Positions 48,390-63,100 are shown, numbered from the stretch's first letter. The stretch: DNA of 64,000 bases from Rapana venosa (GCA_028751875.1 CM054140.1:20481493-20545492); one strand, 5' to 3'. The notes: generated from the letters alone by a model not told the origin. A program made the numbers and translations.

Positions 48390-51300
48390 TAGTGCGCAAA
48401 TCTTCACTCATGGTCTAGTGAATGAGGGAAAATTTTCGGGTCCAAACAGGATTCGAACCATCACACACTTCCGACCCGGACTTTTCGCTTTCTAGACAGA
48501 TGCGTTACCTCTAGACCACCAATCTCTATCTAGTCTTTCCGGTGATTTATAGCTTTACACACTTAATTCAGTTTTACATATCAATATCAAGGGTTGTTTA
48601 AGCCCACCCTGCTTCAAAACAACGCTAGCCAATGTTAATTCAGCCAATAGAAACTGACCCTGCTGCTGTCTATTCAGCGCAACCCAGGTTAAGTTTTGCC
48701 TTTAACCAAGAATGAAAGCAAATTCTCAAAGGTAATACCACTATTGCCTGACCTGTAGGCCCACGGTCTGGGTTGTACTCCAAAGCATTGCTGCAGATCA
48801 GGAAGATGTCGTCCAGAAAGGCACCTGCGGTGTTGTATTCGTGAAGGTCAATTTTGGACATCATTGTGGACAAGTCCATCGGGTTCTTGATTATACTGTA
48901 GTAATCTGGAACCTATAAGGGGAAAAAAACAGCAATCATTTAAAAAAAAAAATTTTTTAAGACAAATGAATTTAAGCAACGCACAACAGAAAAAGCCTTT
49001 TTCACAGGTGCTTTCAATACCAATGTCTTATTCACACAATACACATTAGAACAGGAAAGTAAAGTAACGTGGGGGTAGGCATAAGCATAAGGAATGGACT
49101 ACCTCCATTTTTACTCAACCGATCTAACTTCAGAGAACTATGTAGGAGCTCTCAAAACAAAAACAAGCAAAGAAATGAAACAACCCCAAAATCAAAACTC
49201 CCATGTAGTATGAGCAAACAAAACGATCATGGAAAAGCTGTAAATGAGCAAAATCAGGTCCACTACCTCTTCCTCGTCCACAGGTTTGGTGAAGATGGTG
49301 AACTTTTTCTCTCTGCCCAGTTTTCCCAGAATGTCTCGCAGAAAGATTCTCAGCTCCCTCAGCGTGTCTTCCTCACTGTCCTTCAGCTTTTTCTGCTCCT
49401 TGTCTGTCAGCTTGCGTGGCTCCGGAGGTGGAGCTTTTGCCAAAGGTTCCAACACTCGGCGAGCTGGAAGGGAGAAGGGGAGTTGATATCAATCATTACT
49501 CTACATACTGAAAAATACATTTAAAACTCTAACATACTGATGAATACAATTCACAGCATAAACAACAGATACCTAGAACAAAAATAAAAACTTTACGAAG
49601 ACCAAATAATACAAATTTTGTTTGTAAAAACATATTTGTAAACCTTTTGGTGAATATTTCCTCAAAAGTAATCCTTGCTATTCAATTCTCATAAATAATG
49701 TACACCTTTATTTCCTTCGCTTTCAGTAATGTATCAACACAAAAGGTATATTAAAAAAACAATTTTTTTAAATAATACACATCATTCGGGGGTTTTTTTG
49801 TTCCTCAGCCAGAGCTCCAAGGTGCATCAATGTTAAGATTTTGACATGTGACAGGGTTTTTTAAAAATGACCAATAATGTTTATACAATCTTTACAATTT
49901 GTTAACAACATATGGAAGGGGGGGGGGAATATATATATATATATCAACACATTCAAATTTTCGGTTTTGAAGTTCTACACCAGGATTTTGCCTTCTTCCC
50001 ACTCTTCAAATGTGCCAATAAACCACACCTTTAGAAGTAGTTTTCCTTAAACAAATAAAAGTTCATTTCCATTGTTAAAAAATATATATAAAAAAGTATG
50101 AACACTTCTCCCAACCATTCCAAATGTTTGATACAAAGATTAGAATCAATTTCATCCTTGTCTGCTGCTCACAAATCCCCTAAAATTAACTTCTCATACA
50201 AAACTCAAGTCTGGAACAAGGCATACTCAATCCATGTCTAACTGGTTGCATTTTGCAAATTCTGCATTCCAAACTTCTGCAAAACTCTACCATGCAAATT
50301 CATACTGTAATAAAACATCAACTGATGCTGAGTGTTCTGATATCAAATGTATTCAAAAATAATAAATGTGAACCCCTGACAGAACAGAAATGCAAATCAT
50401 TCACAAACATGTCTCATTTCAATTAAGATAAATAAAACAGAAAAGGGAAAGGACAAATATAAATTTTTATCAAAATTAGGATGTATTCCTTTCATGCCTA
50501 ATAATCAATTCAATCAGTAAAGCCACACAATCAAAAATGATACAAGGTATACATTATCAGGATACTTGATCATCAATATGAGCATAAGCATCACAAAAAA
50601 CCAACAAAAACCCACTGATATAGGAATAAATAAGACAAAAAGTTTTGCCAATATGAATCAAGAATGCCAATTCTCCGCATAGGGGGTGGAATAATGTGAA
50701 ACTTCGATAGGGAATGATTTCGAGGGGACAGGGCATTTATTTTGTTAGGCTGCATTTTGTTTTAGTACAGCCACAGATTAAGAAAAAATATGGAAAATCT
50801 TTTCTTTTCTTTTTAAACCAGAAAATTGACAAACTTGTTGACTTCTTTCCACTACTGAAATAAGGTATGATGAACTTCATGCTTAAAAACTCAAAAAAGA
50901 AAATGCATGACCTTGCAGAAACAGTACCTCTGTAAGCTCTTGATGGCAAGGTATTGAACTGATGCCAAGTGTCTAATACATACATACTCTCATAGGCTTC
51001 AAACTTTTTGTTATATGGAGATCGCCGAGAAGGATAGCGCTTGATAGGATGACTTGACAGTATGGGCGACATTGGTACAAGAAAACTGGAGGCAGAGTAA
51101 TTGCTGTTTAAATAGTTCTTCTGCTTTGTCTCGATGACTTTATACTCTGCTGTTCCTTCTCTTGATGGCTTCGGGACAACTGTTTTTACTTCTGATGAGC
51201 CACATGGTGATATAATCTTTTTGCGTAAATTGTACGGACATTTCATCCGCTGGATAACTACAAATGATGACCTGTCACATTTCTTTGCCTGATCCCGATT

Positions 51301-54300
51301 CCTGGATGTAGAGGCTATTTCAGGAACACGTCCATGAGAAACTTCAGCTTTTGCTGACTTGTCACTTTTGGATGACGGTGCTTCCTCTAAACCTGAAGGC
51401 TTGTGAGAAAGATTGTCCGATAACTGAGGTCTACCTACTGTGGAGCCTTCTCCACCTGACCCCTGAACAGAATCAAAGGTTTGGGCACGGGAAGAATTTC
51501 CTTCAGAAATCCTGGTGTGTTTGCTTCTTGGGTTTGGAGTGTAGTCTTTCCCACGATTCAATACTTGATAAACCTTACTTCTGGCAGAAAGTTCAAAATC
51601 ATATACAACTGCCTTTGTCTTTTTTTGGTCTTGGGGGAAGAAACGACTGCAGCCATCTGCAGTATATCCTGAAAAGTCACAATTTTCTGATGTGGCCAAC
51701 TGACAGAAAATAAGATATTTTTTTTATCAAGAACAACAACAAATTAATTACATTAATTATATTTATCAGAGCCAAAGCAGTTACATGAGTGTATGTCAGA
51801 TCCAAAGCAATAGCCTGCAGATTTAGTACTTTGATAGGTATGGACAATGTATGTGAATAAATACACCAGTTCAAAAGACATCTTTCAACAGCCTAAGACA
51901 TCAAGGCATAACCTCAAATCAGGATTAAATATATTTTAACATAAACCCACTTTCACTTGCCCATTAACCCTCCAAAGACGTCTGAATGTTGCAAAGATAA
52001 ATTTATAATGTTACCTACAGCTACTTCTGGCATTCTGGCAGTCATGGAGAAGAGCTTGGGTCGCAACAAAGTTCTTTTCTGTCAACTTTACTTAGTAGTA
52101 TATTCTATTATCCACACCTTTTACCCGTCTCCCTTGTTTGTTTCTTCACCTCACCTGCCCCTTGTAGGATGGATTTAGACTATCATATGGCTCTTGATCC
52201 TTGACTATACCCTTCACTTTTTTCCACTTTGGTAAGCAAATCTTCACGAGTCACATTTGGATGTCTGCCGTATACAAAAAATACATAGTTTTGCAGTATT
52301 CTATAGAACATAATTTTTACTGTTAATTAAGATCTTTCTTGCACTTCTGCTGTCGGCATCCATCAATCATATAATACATCAACACCAATCCAATAGTTCA
52401 CCTTTGTAGAGAGACTGATGCTTAATTTTTTTATTCACATTTTAATACTATCCGTGTTGTTACTATGTGAGCAACTCCTGCATGGACTAATTCCTCTCGT
52501 CTTTGCCCAGTTTACTGTAAAACTCCTTTTAGTGTTAAGGGTTGTTGTTTTAACTTTATTTCAAAAATATCTGCATCTTTAGGAAGACATGGTGCCATAG
52601 AGTTACTATCACAGCATTCTTAGCATGAAACAGAACACTGATTGTGTATTAACATGGCACAATTTGTTGGGTAACAAAAATATTCCCAGATCTGAATGAA
52701 AGGGGTGTGTGTGTTGGCGGGGGATGTGGTTAGTACTGGTTGAAACAAAATCATGGAAACTACTTTCAGCCAACCAGAAGTGAACAAAGTTAATAAAATG
52801 GGTTTGGTCTTACAGCCTTGCTGACTGAAGACAGTTCCAGCAAACAGCAGCATTAACCTCAGCTCTTGGCCACTGCTTGTGATCCTCATTCAGTTTGCTT
52901 TAGGCCTTGTTGTCATCAGTTTTGGCTTTTCTGTACTGATTTACATGCCATTTCCCTTCAATATTGTTTATAGCCCTACCGATTAAGAAAGCCAAATCAG
53001 AGCTGTCACCTCAATCAGTTTCAGTCGCTCCATTAATGTTCACTTCAAATTCAAAACCAACACCTAAAACCTTCAAATATCTAACACTGTCCTTCTGGAA
53101 AAAAAACCCAACCCAACATTAACTCTCCTACTACCGTCGGCGGGTTGACCCGCCCTCTTACTACTTGGTCCGCGATGCCGCGGGCGGGTGTGCCCGCCGA
53201 ATACCTGGGGACACCCAGTGTTTCCCTTTGCGCTATTTATATACCATGGTCTCACACCCCTTATCGCTTTAGACATGCGCAGTGAGCTTCTCGATAGTGT
53301 AGCTGCCGCCATTTGCAATTTTGGCTTCAGTTGATCGATTTTGGTGCCGATTTTTTCGATTTTACGGCGATGTCATCGAGTAACAATTTTTGGAGGGAGC
53401 TGCATCAATATGGCGACTGCTTCAACGAACTTTTTGGAGGATTTTCTGTGAAAATAATGGCAGAATCTGAACTTATGTGGACTGAAATGGACTTAGAAGC
53501 TGAACAGAGGATTCAAGAGTTGCAGAGTGGAATCGATGTGCTGTGTTTATTGGTGATTCGAGTGATGAAGATGACTACGACAGTGGTGTAAACAACGATC
53601 CTGCCGAGGGGGGCATATGACTGTGACTGGCTTAAAATGAAAGAATTTCATGAAAATTGTGGCTCCAGAAACTTGCAAAATGATGCTAGTGACTCGTGGG
53701 TAGTATGATGGGTTTTCTTCTTCTGTTTTTCACTGACGAAGTGCAAAATAAAATTGGAACAAACCGTGACCTGATTTCAATGGCTGTTTGTTCGTCAGCC
53801 TGTATGCTTGTTTGTGAATGTGATTGCATGTTATTCTAATATTATCTGAACATTATTACTTATTTTGCATGTTTGATTTTATTTCACTTCATCTTTACAA
53901 TTCTTTACCTCTTGAAATAGTCATATTTTAAAAATTATTGCATAACCACCGTAGCCAACAACAACCGCAACATCATCGCCATCAGCATTCCACAACAACA
54001 AGTCACACAAGAGTCAAACAAAGAAATACTGAATTTTTATTCACAACTTAACAAGTACAGAAAGTTTCATGTAGATCTGTCTTTATTTCGATTTTTTATT
54101 ATTTTTTTTAAGTCAGTAGGTGTGAAACTGAAAGACACTGCAGAAAATACTTGGTATACAGTGGTAAGTAAGAGAAACGGAACGCGGTAGTAGAAGAGTT
54201 AAATGACAATACCTAAATCAATTGATTCCTTAAGGCTGATAAACCAGGCTGTGCTGAGGACACCAGCCATTCCGCATAATTTTTCACCCCCAGATTACAA

Positions 54301-57300
54301 AAGAGCGTAAAAAATTATAACAAACATTCTAAAGTACAAAAAATATACATAAAAAAGTGCCACATGGGCAAGCGACACTGCAGAATGGATATCCTGTGCT
54401 CATCCCAGTGTTGCCAAAACTAAAGAACACAGGCAAAATGTCATATAATGAAAACAGAATATTTTTTGAAAGACTTGCTTGAAAAATGGCAGGAGAATGG
54501 ACCGGGAAGGCAGAAAATAAGCAAGAGATGAAAGAAAGGTAAGGAGAAAGACAGAAACAAAGAGAGAAAGATAGAAAAGTGGAAATTTCTTGCACAGAAT
54601 TTCTAGAAGGTGGGGATGCTATTTATACTGAAAGAGCCCCCAGCACCCCCATGGGGGAGGATTTACATGCCAAATCTAAAAGGCATTTCATCACAGTTCA
54701 CAACCATGGGACAAACACACATGCAAAAACACACTGTAACATTTACAATTGATACTAGTGTACGCCAACAGCTTTAATCTCCTGTTAAAACATACAAACA
54801 AGTTATTAATGACCTAGTATCACAAAAATAGTGATTTGATACATGAATACAAACAGCCTCACTAACCTGCTTGTCTGTGTGAGGGTGGGGGCAGAACCGT
54901 CTTCACCATGATGAGATCGTGGAAGAAATTGTATCGCTCTTCCTTGGTCGGACTGTCCACCTCCACCACCTCTCCACCAGAAACACTGAACAATGCCTTC
55001 AACTGTGGACACACAAATAGACCAGCATGAAAACATCAGCATTTTATAATGTTACTTATACTACAAAATGTTCAAGCTTATGCATAGTGTCAAAACAATA
55101 CTAATATTGAGTTTTTTGTTTTAGCACCAAAACTAATAATGCCATACATATAGCCTTTTTTTAAAAATTAAAAAAAACCTAAATGATACAGAATCTTACC
55201 TTCAAATAAGCAATTGCACATATGTGTGTATTTTTTTGTTTCCTCCTTCGTTCCTGACTACAGCTCTGAGGTTCACCAATGGTAAGATTTTTGCCTATGA
55301 AACCATGCCCTTCCCAACCATTTAGGCAGGCAGCTGCACTCCAACTTTGGGGAGTAGGGTTAGGATTTTGCCATCCATTCCTACCTGCATGCAATGGCCT
55401 ACTCTTCCAAAAGGTGGAATAGGATTTTGACTTGTGCACAAAAATGTGTGTGCATTCCCACATGGGGCCTCAGTTTTTAGTCTCATCATAAGGACTTTGA
55501 CATTCAGTAAGTATTCCATCAAACTAGGAAGGGCAAAGCCAGGAATTGAACCCAGGGCCTCACAGTTTGTTAAGCAGAGGAACATGTTGACCATCCCTGC
55601 CACCTTCCTTCTTAAATGCATGTATCACATGTTAACCTGCTGCAAAGCATTTTACATCAGGACAGACCAAGAAGCCTACAAATTACCTGATCATCTAGGT
55701 CAGCATAGGTAGTTTCACTGGTGGCCAGAATGAGGATAGGGCAGGAAGGATTCATGCTGCGAATCATAGTCAGAAAAGTGACACGCATACAGTCACTGAC
55801 TACACCCCACAGCTCATTGATGTAAGGAATGAAGATGATGCTTGGAGCCGTGCGCTTTGCCTCATGGAACACCTGTCACACACACAAACACAAACAATGA
55901 TGCATGCCCACATGCACGCACCCAAGTGCACACACACACACCAATAAATGTCACTTACTTTATGCTACACCTGCACATCTCAGTTCTCTTTCCAGCAGGA
56001 AATAGTTTAATGAATACTTGAAATTTCCAACCTGATCCAATAATGCAAAATATTAGAAGCATAGCCAGCAAAGCTTCTAACAATACCTGTAAAGTTAACA
56101 ACTATCCTACACTTTTCACAAGTCATTTGCCTATCACTGTAACACAAGTTTAAAAAGACAGAAAAGGCTAATTACATCACATAAAGTAAAAAGAGTCCCT
56201 TTCATGTTCAATGTAAGTGATTTTTTTCTCCCAAGATATAAGATAGACTGACTCAGAGATCCATAGCACATCAACCCCAGTCGTGGAAGTAGAACTCTAT
56301 CCTCTTCCATAAATTTCACAATAACAAAACCACAATAATAATCAGTTTAGAATGCTTTTGGTTCAGCTAATCATGCAGAAATTGCGAGGGAAAACACTGA
56401 CATTTCCAGTACCTAAGGAACTTAGATGCAAACAAACTTTAAAAAAAAGTCTACTTCCTACACAATCTAGGAGGGAAGGTGGCAGGATGGTTAAGACGTT
56501 CGCCTGCCAACAAGTTAACCGTGAGGTTCTGGGTTCGATTCCCAGCCTCACCCTTTCTTCCCAGTTTGACAACAAAAATCAAATTGAATGTCAAAGTCCT
56601 TCTGATGAGACTACAAACTAAGGCCCCGTGTGCACGCAGAACATCTTGCGCACACGTTAAATCCTGTTCCGCTTTTCGGAAGAGTAGGCCATTGTGTGCC
56701 TGTGGAAACAGATGACAAAATTTACTAAACCGCATACACACGGGGAATGGATGTAAAAAAGCACATGAGTGCTTATTCCATTATCCTCGAAATAAAAGAA
56801 TAAAATTAAAAAAATACACACACACACACAAAATAAATAAATCTATATAAGACTAGACAGTTACAAGTTGGCGTACAATCTTGGCGCACTCTTCCTACTC
56901 ACATTGGCACAGGCCTCCTCAGGCATCTTGGCTGATGCAGCAAAGAGAGTGGCAGAGTTGAGAGTGTGGACTGGCAGATGCTCCATGAGGTGAAGGGCGG
57001 CAGGTGCCAGCTGAACACTCTGACCCTGCCCTGAGGCCCCAGAAACCAGTACGCGTGGCCGAAACACCAGTGGCAGATTGCTTGTGTTCCTGAAATCCAT
57101 ACCGCATCAATGTTATTACTTCTGGCAAGCAGATATAAATGAGACTTCATACTTCCAACAACAACAACAAAACCCAATCAAAATCAATAACCAGAGGATT
57201 TGGTAGACTTAAATGACTTAACCTACACAACCCACAAACAAACCATCCTCAAAGTAGAGGCATGAATGGTCACATGCATGCGCGCATTGGTGTTTGTGTG

Positions 57301-58213
57301 CACATGCATGCATGCTTGTATATATGTGGGGAAAATAAGGAAACAAAAGTAAAACAAGCAAAAAAAACAACTCATACCAAGCAAAGGGTGTTTTTGGTGT
57401 ATCTGTGTGTATGAGTGTATACATGCCTGCAAGCATACATGGGACAGTGACAGTGAAGAACGAAGACAGAGAACAACACACAGAGAGACAGAAAAACACA
57501 ATCTACAGGAAAATGTTATTTATTACGCTATATTACATTTTTCTCCATTATGTTGTGTTGAATTATTCTGCATGATACTAAAAAGACATTTAATTGATAA
57601 ATGAATAAATAAACAGCTTACTTAATTTTGGAAACAAACAAAAACAATAAGTGGATTATCCTATCAGCAAAATGCATATAATTGATTAAACATGCTATTT
57701 ACGTAAAAATCAATTTTTGACATGGCCTATCTGAATAAAGACTTTAATAGATATAGTGATCATAAGCTTCAGACCCAGAAAAAGCAGAATAGCTAAACAG
57801 AAACAAAAGACGAGGACAGACCAATCATACTTTCCTGCCAAACATGAAGCAGTTTTACATTTTAGGGAAAGTGTACGTTTGCTTGGGGTTCATCTTTATG
57901 ATGGTGGTACGTTCATTCTTCTCCATTTTTTCTGGGTTATAAAAGAGACATTTTTTTTTTTTTAACTGCACAAGACAGAATGAATGAGGATTTCACAAGC
58001 TGACTTGTAATAAACCAAGCATCATTTTTGGACAAACTGCTTACTTGAGAAAAGAAACAGAAGCACTGGGCTGTTGACTGTTCGCCCTGTTTCCTCTGGA
58101 GACAGGCATGAAGATGGAAGGAGCATTCTCATCTTCATCTGCTGGGAGATCGATCATCAATCCCGTCATGTCAGTGCTATCACTGCAACCATCTGCAAAA
58201 GTACCTTTCACAT

Positions 58214-58245
<32 letters not shown>

Positions 58246-58628
58246 CAATGACAATGACAATGACAAAGGTTTATTGTGATAAGCAAGACGCCCATTCACA
58301 AGGGGACAGTGGGAGGGGCACTGGGCACAAAACACATAATATCAAATACCGAGAACATAACAAATTTCAGCCCAAATAGTCATCATGTCATGGATTCCAG
58401 AACATGGTTAGGTAGAGATTCAAATCATTTTTCATAAGGAATTGTCAAGGTGGAGGAGTTTCCACAAAAACTCTACAAATTCAAAATCAACGTTTTACAA
58501 CAAACTGGTCTGCGACAAGAAAGGTCACAATGTCTCTTCTTCCTAGGTTTTTTTTCATGGCATGTGCAATTTTACACGGCTAACACGTGACAGACTCGTG
58601 ACAATCTAGGTGGCATGTAGCCTACAGC

Positions 58629-58695
<67 letters not shown>

Positions 58696-59996
58696 CACAC
58701 ACACACACACACAGGTACGCACGCACACACACGCATACATACACACGCACACACAAACACGCGCACTCACGTTTATACACACACATATACACACATACCT
58801 ATACACACATGCATATCCACATATTCAAACACACACACACATACGCGCACACACACAAACACACACACACACATACAGATACACACGCACTCATACATAC
58901 ACACACGTATACGCTCGAACGCATGCGCACGCACGCGCACGTACGTACACACACACACACACACACATACACACACACACACACTGGTTATCCAAGCAAG
59001 AATCGAACTGCGTCCACTATGACATGCATCACATCAAGTCCGGCACTGATTCGATCTTTCATTTTCTCCCGGTCAACAGGGCACCACAGCTTCAGCTTCT
59101 GATAGACACAGGATTCTTCATTGGTCATCAGCCTGGTGTTCCTTTTCACAAACCAAAACATATCCGGGGGTGTGTCATCAGCAGCAGTCCATTCAAAACG
59201 AAAAACAAGATCGTCCGTTTCACATACCATCGTGTCTGGATGCCGTTTACTACTGAACACCTTACTGAAGTCTTGGTTCCTATGCCTGTCCCTTAGCTTT
59301 CTCTGCAAAGATCTATCAGTCAGTTTAGCCACATAGTTCTTGATGACGTCGGCACTAGTTCCAACTTGCTGAACTTTTGCCAGAGGATCGTCACAGTCCG
59401 AAGTTTCTGTTGTAAACACAGGGGGAAGGTCAATGTCACGTTGCACGTCAGCATGCCTTTCGTTCTCGGACTCTTTGACAGCACTTGGTGAATGACGGAT
59501 TGCACGTGCAGCTTCTTGCGGCAGTGTGTTGCTGGCAGAAGGGGGTGTGTCAGTGTGTGACACAGCACAGCTTGTAGGTGTGGGCACAAATAAACATGGT
59601 GAATGTTCTTCTGGCATCACACTTTCACTTGCCTCCAGTTCCTCCTGCCTCTGTGCTGTCCTTCTCCTCTCCTCTGTCCTTCTCCTGTCTCTGTCAGTCT
59701 GACTGGGAGGCTTCCTGCGGTAGCTGTGGGAGATGACAGGGGTGTGCTGTTGCGCCATGTTGCTGTTGTTTGCTGGGCTAGCTTTCAGTCGTAATACCAC
59801 GACTGTGCTGTCGCCACTTCCACTTATTTTCCAAGAAGTGAGGTGCTGTTCTTGGAGCAGGACATCCAAGGTAACTTCCAACGTTGTGGGAAGACCGACA
59901 ACGGGCATGGTGTTGGATGAATTATGTATTTTTGACAAGTTACTTCACAGCAAAATAATTTTCCTGCCTACCTTCAAGGGAGATCACCCGCAGTCC

Positions 59997-60081
<85 letters not shown>

Positions 60082-60107
60082 AGGGAGGGAGGGAGGGAGG
60101 GAGAGGG

Positions 60108-60192
<85 letters not shown>

Positions 60193-63100
60193 TGACTGAT
60201 TCAAAGTCTAATTTTGTTCAGTTTTACAGAATTACCTACAGCAACAAGGAAAAAAATGTGGCCTGTAATAATTCTAAAATATACTTCTATTTCTTTTAGA
60301 ACTTCATGTCTTAACACTGAAAAGCAAGACATTCATTTAAAAATTTAAGAAAAATGATTTTTAAAATAGCAAGTCCAACCCCATTAAATGTATAACCATT
60401 TGCTGTTCAACAACATCCCCACCCCCACCCCACCCCACCCCAAAAAGAAAAGGGAAAAACATCCTGCAGATATGAATAATCTTTTAAAAAACAAAACAAA
60501 AACAAAAAAGACAAAGTGCACAAGACAGAGTAGGATATATTACTTTTTTGGTTAGGGGTTTAGTTTGATTGATTTTAGATATCTTAGGCAAATCCTTTCT
60601 AAACTGACAAAAAAATAAGTCCAAACTCTCAAACCTTGCAAAGGCCTTGCAGATCCTGGTCCAGCATTCAGCTTTGAATAAGGAAATCGAGCGCCAAGAG
60701 CTCTCTCAAGTCTGATCAAGGCACGAGTCAAGAGAGGTCGGACAGATACTTCCAGAGCCATGGCTGGGTTGGGCACTGCCCGCTGGGCAGCTGGCACAAT
60801 GTTGGCAATAGCCTGAGCAAAATCACTGGCAGTCAGTGTGATAGAGGACATGTCCAGCTGCAGCTTGTCAGAGGTGGTATAGATCTGTGGGTAACGACGA
60901 CGCAGGGCGTTTTGGGTGGCCTCTGTTACCAGACATTTCAGGTCTGCTCCACAGTAACCTGCACACAATTTAATATTTATTTACAGATGTCCCATTGTTT
61001 CTGGCATTATCTGCATCTTCCTACTGACATACAATTTATATCCATCTTGTGCACACATTAAAATCCTTTGGAAAAGCAGGCCATTGTGTCCCAGTAGGCA
61101 AAACTAAGAAAAACACATGCACACTTGTGTCGTATTTAGACATCATCCTCAACATCAATATGCAACTACCTTAATGGTGGGCAAATGGGTACGCAAGATC
61201 TCACCACTGTTGAACTTCAGAACTCTAGCCAAGGAACAAAAAATAAACAAAATCCAAACCATCCTAGTCGATGCAAAATTAAATTCATCATGAGACCAGC
61301 ACACCCAGGGACAACTGAATTGTCTGTGAATTGAATCTAAAAAATTTTTTTTTTAAAGCACTGCCTTTCCCCCAGTTTAAATTGTACTACAGTCCCAGTG
61401 GGGTAATCCCATTTAGGAACTAAGGCATTCAAGAAGAAATGAGTTCTCTCTCACTCACTGTACCAAGTGGCAATGGAATCAACACTTAACAAGAAAAATA
61501 AGTTATTCAAAAGCATGTACAGTGCAATTTCAAATAAGGACAACAAACCTGCACACTTTTCAGCCAGCTCACTCAAGAAGTCATCACGAAGTGGAGGACT
61601 CCAGTCCTTTGTGTGGATTCTTAAAATGTTCCCTCGATCCTGGGGAGGGAAAAAAAAAAATTGAATTCTTCAGTCCCTATATTTTAAATGTGTTCTTATT
61701 GGGCAACTTATCAATTTCTATAATACAATCATGTAGACAAAATAAAACAAGAAGAATGCATTAAAAGATATACTATACTCTTTGACATCACTGTGAAGCG
61801 AAGAAAATATTCCTAAAAACTTAAAAATTTTATGCACTTTGTGATGCATGCTCTTGTCCACGGCTGCATATAAACTGTGTCTGGCACAAACTAAACTACT
61901 GAAAAGTCTTGTGCTCATGTGGAGTGATCACTCAGGGTTCAAGCAGACTTCTCGGTATAAAATACAAACACTAGAACATACTGCTTTCAGACAAGAGGGA
62001 CCTAAGGATGAACACGTAAACAAAGACTACTTTGTGTATAATGGCAGGCCTATTGATTTTTATATGCACCATCCCAAAACACTTTTTCTTTTTTTTAAGT
62101 CCATTCCCCCCCCCCCCCCCCCTCCAATTGCACTATCTTACCAAATTTCAATGTTTGGCAATATCCTCTTTTCTTATAAACACAATTTGTTTTAAAACCA
62201 AACTGGCAAAAGCATAAAGCATTCATTCCAAGCATAAGCTGCATGCAAACAGACATTTTTGTTGTCTGCACAGCATTTGTTGTTATCTAACATCACAGTG
62301 CAAATCCAAAGATGATCTCCCCTTGTCCATGTATTGTTAGTCTTGCTCTCCTGTGATTGGTAGGAAAATATACAACACTCCCTTATGATTATACCAGAAT
62401 ATGTGAGCATGTATGTGTCTATCTTGCTTTCATTATGCTACAATAATTTTTGTTATCACCTCAAACAAGGGGTAATTTTCCTCCAAGGGTGCTTCTAGTC
62501 AACAGGGTAGACTCTTGCTTACCATAGTTTGCAAGCTAATGTCTTTTATAGAATGCGTAGCAAAAGCACATTTTTTGGGTTAAATACTACTTCGCTAGTC
62601 TAGTTTCGGAGCTCTGCTTTCGCCCATTACACAGGATTTCCTGCAGAGTTTCTGCCTTGCTTTGTTGTTTTGAACTCTGTCACACAAATCCATCCTATGT
62701 GCCAATCGATGGATCAATTCCAGTGACTTACTCCATATGCACAAAATTAGTAATTAAATCTCTTGGACACTGTGTCTGCTACTTTTCGTTAATTTCATTC
62801 AAGCACTCACACACAATGTAACTTTTCTTTATTTGTTTTACACAAAAATGCATCCTGAATTTATCATCATCCTTTAACAAAACACTTGATAAACAGGCCC
62901 TGATTTTCAAGGATTTTAGGAGGTTTTAGTCATGTCATTTTGGTCATTTTCAAGATTCAAGGCCTTACTCTATTAAGCAGGACCTAAAATACACACACAG
63001 CATAAGCACACTAGTCAAGATAACTGTTTCTGATTCAATCCTGGTTCTCTGGATTTAAGAGCTTGATCGAAGTGATAGCTGATAAGGAATAGCCACAAGA

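Noticed and set aside
49069..49524. 151-codon plus-strand ORF
   Set aside because: Antisense to the ATAD2 bromodomain exon 49463-49267, which has the family match and splice sites.
53073..53318. 81-codon minus-strand ORF in element C
   Set aside because: It arises from the GC-rich palindromes; there is no coding signature beyond open frame.
58610..59296. 228-codon plus-strand ORF over the CT/CA microsatellite
   Set aside because: It is mostly His/Thr and Leu/Ser repeats from dinucleotide tracts, and its tail is the antisense of the nested ORF.
59733..60299. 188-codon plus-strand ORF through the GA tract
   Set aside because: Low-complexity Arg/Glu run produced by (GA)n, with antisense of the nested ORF at its start.
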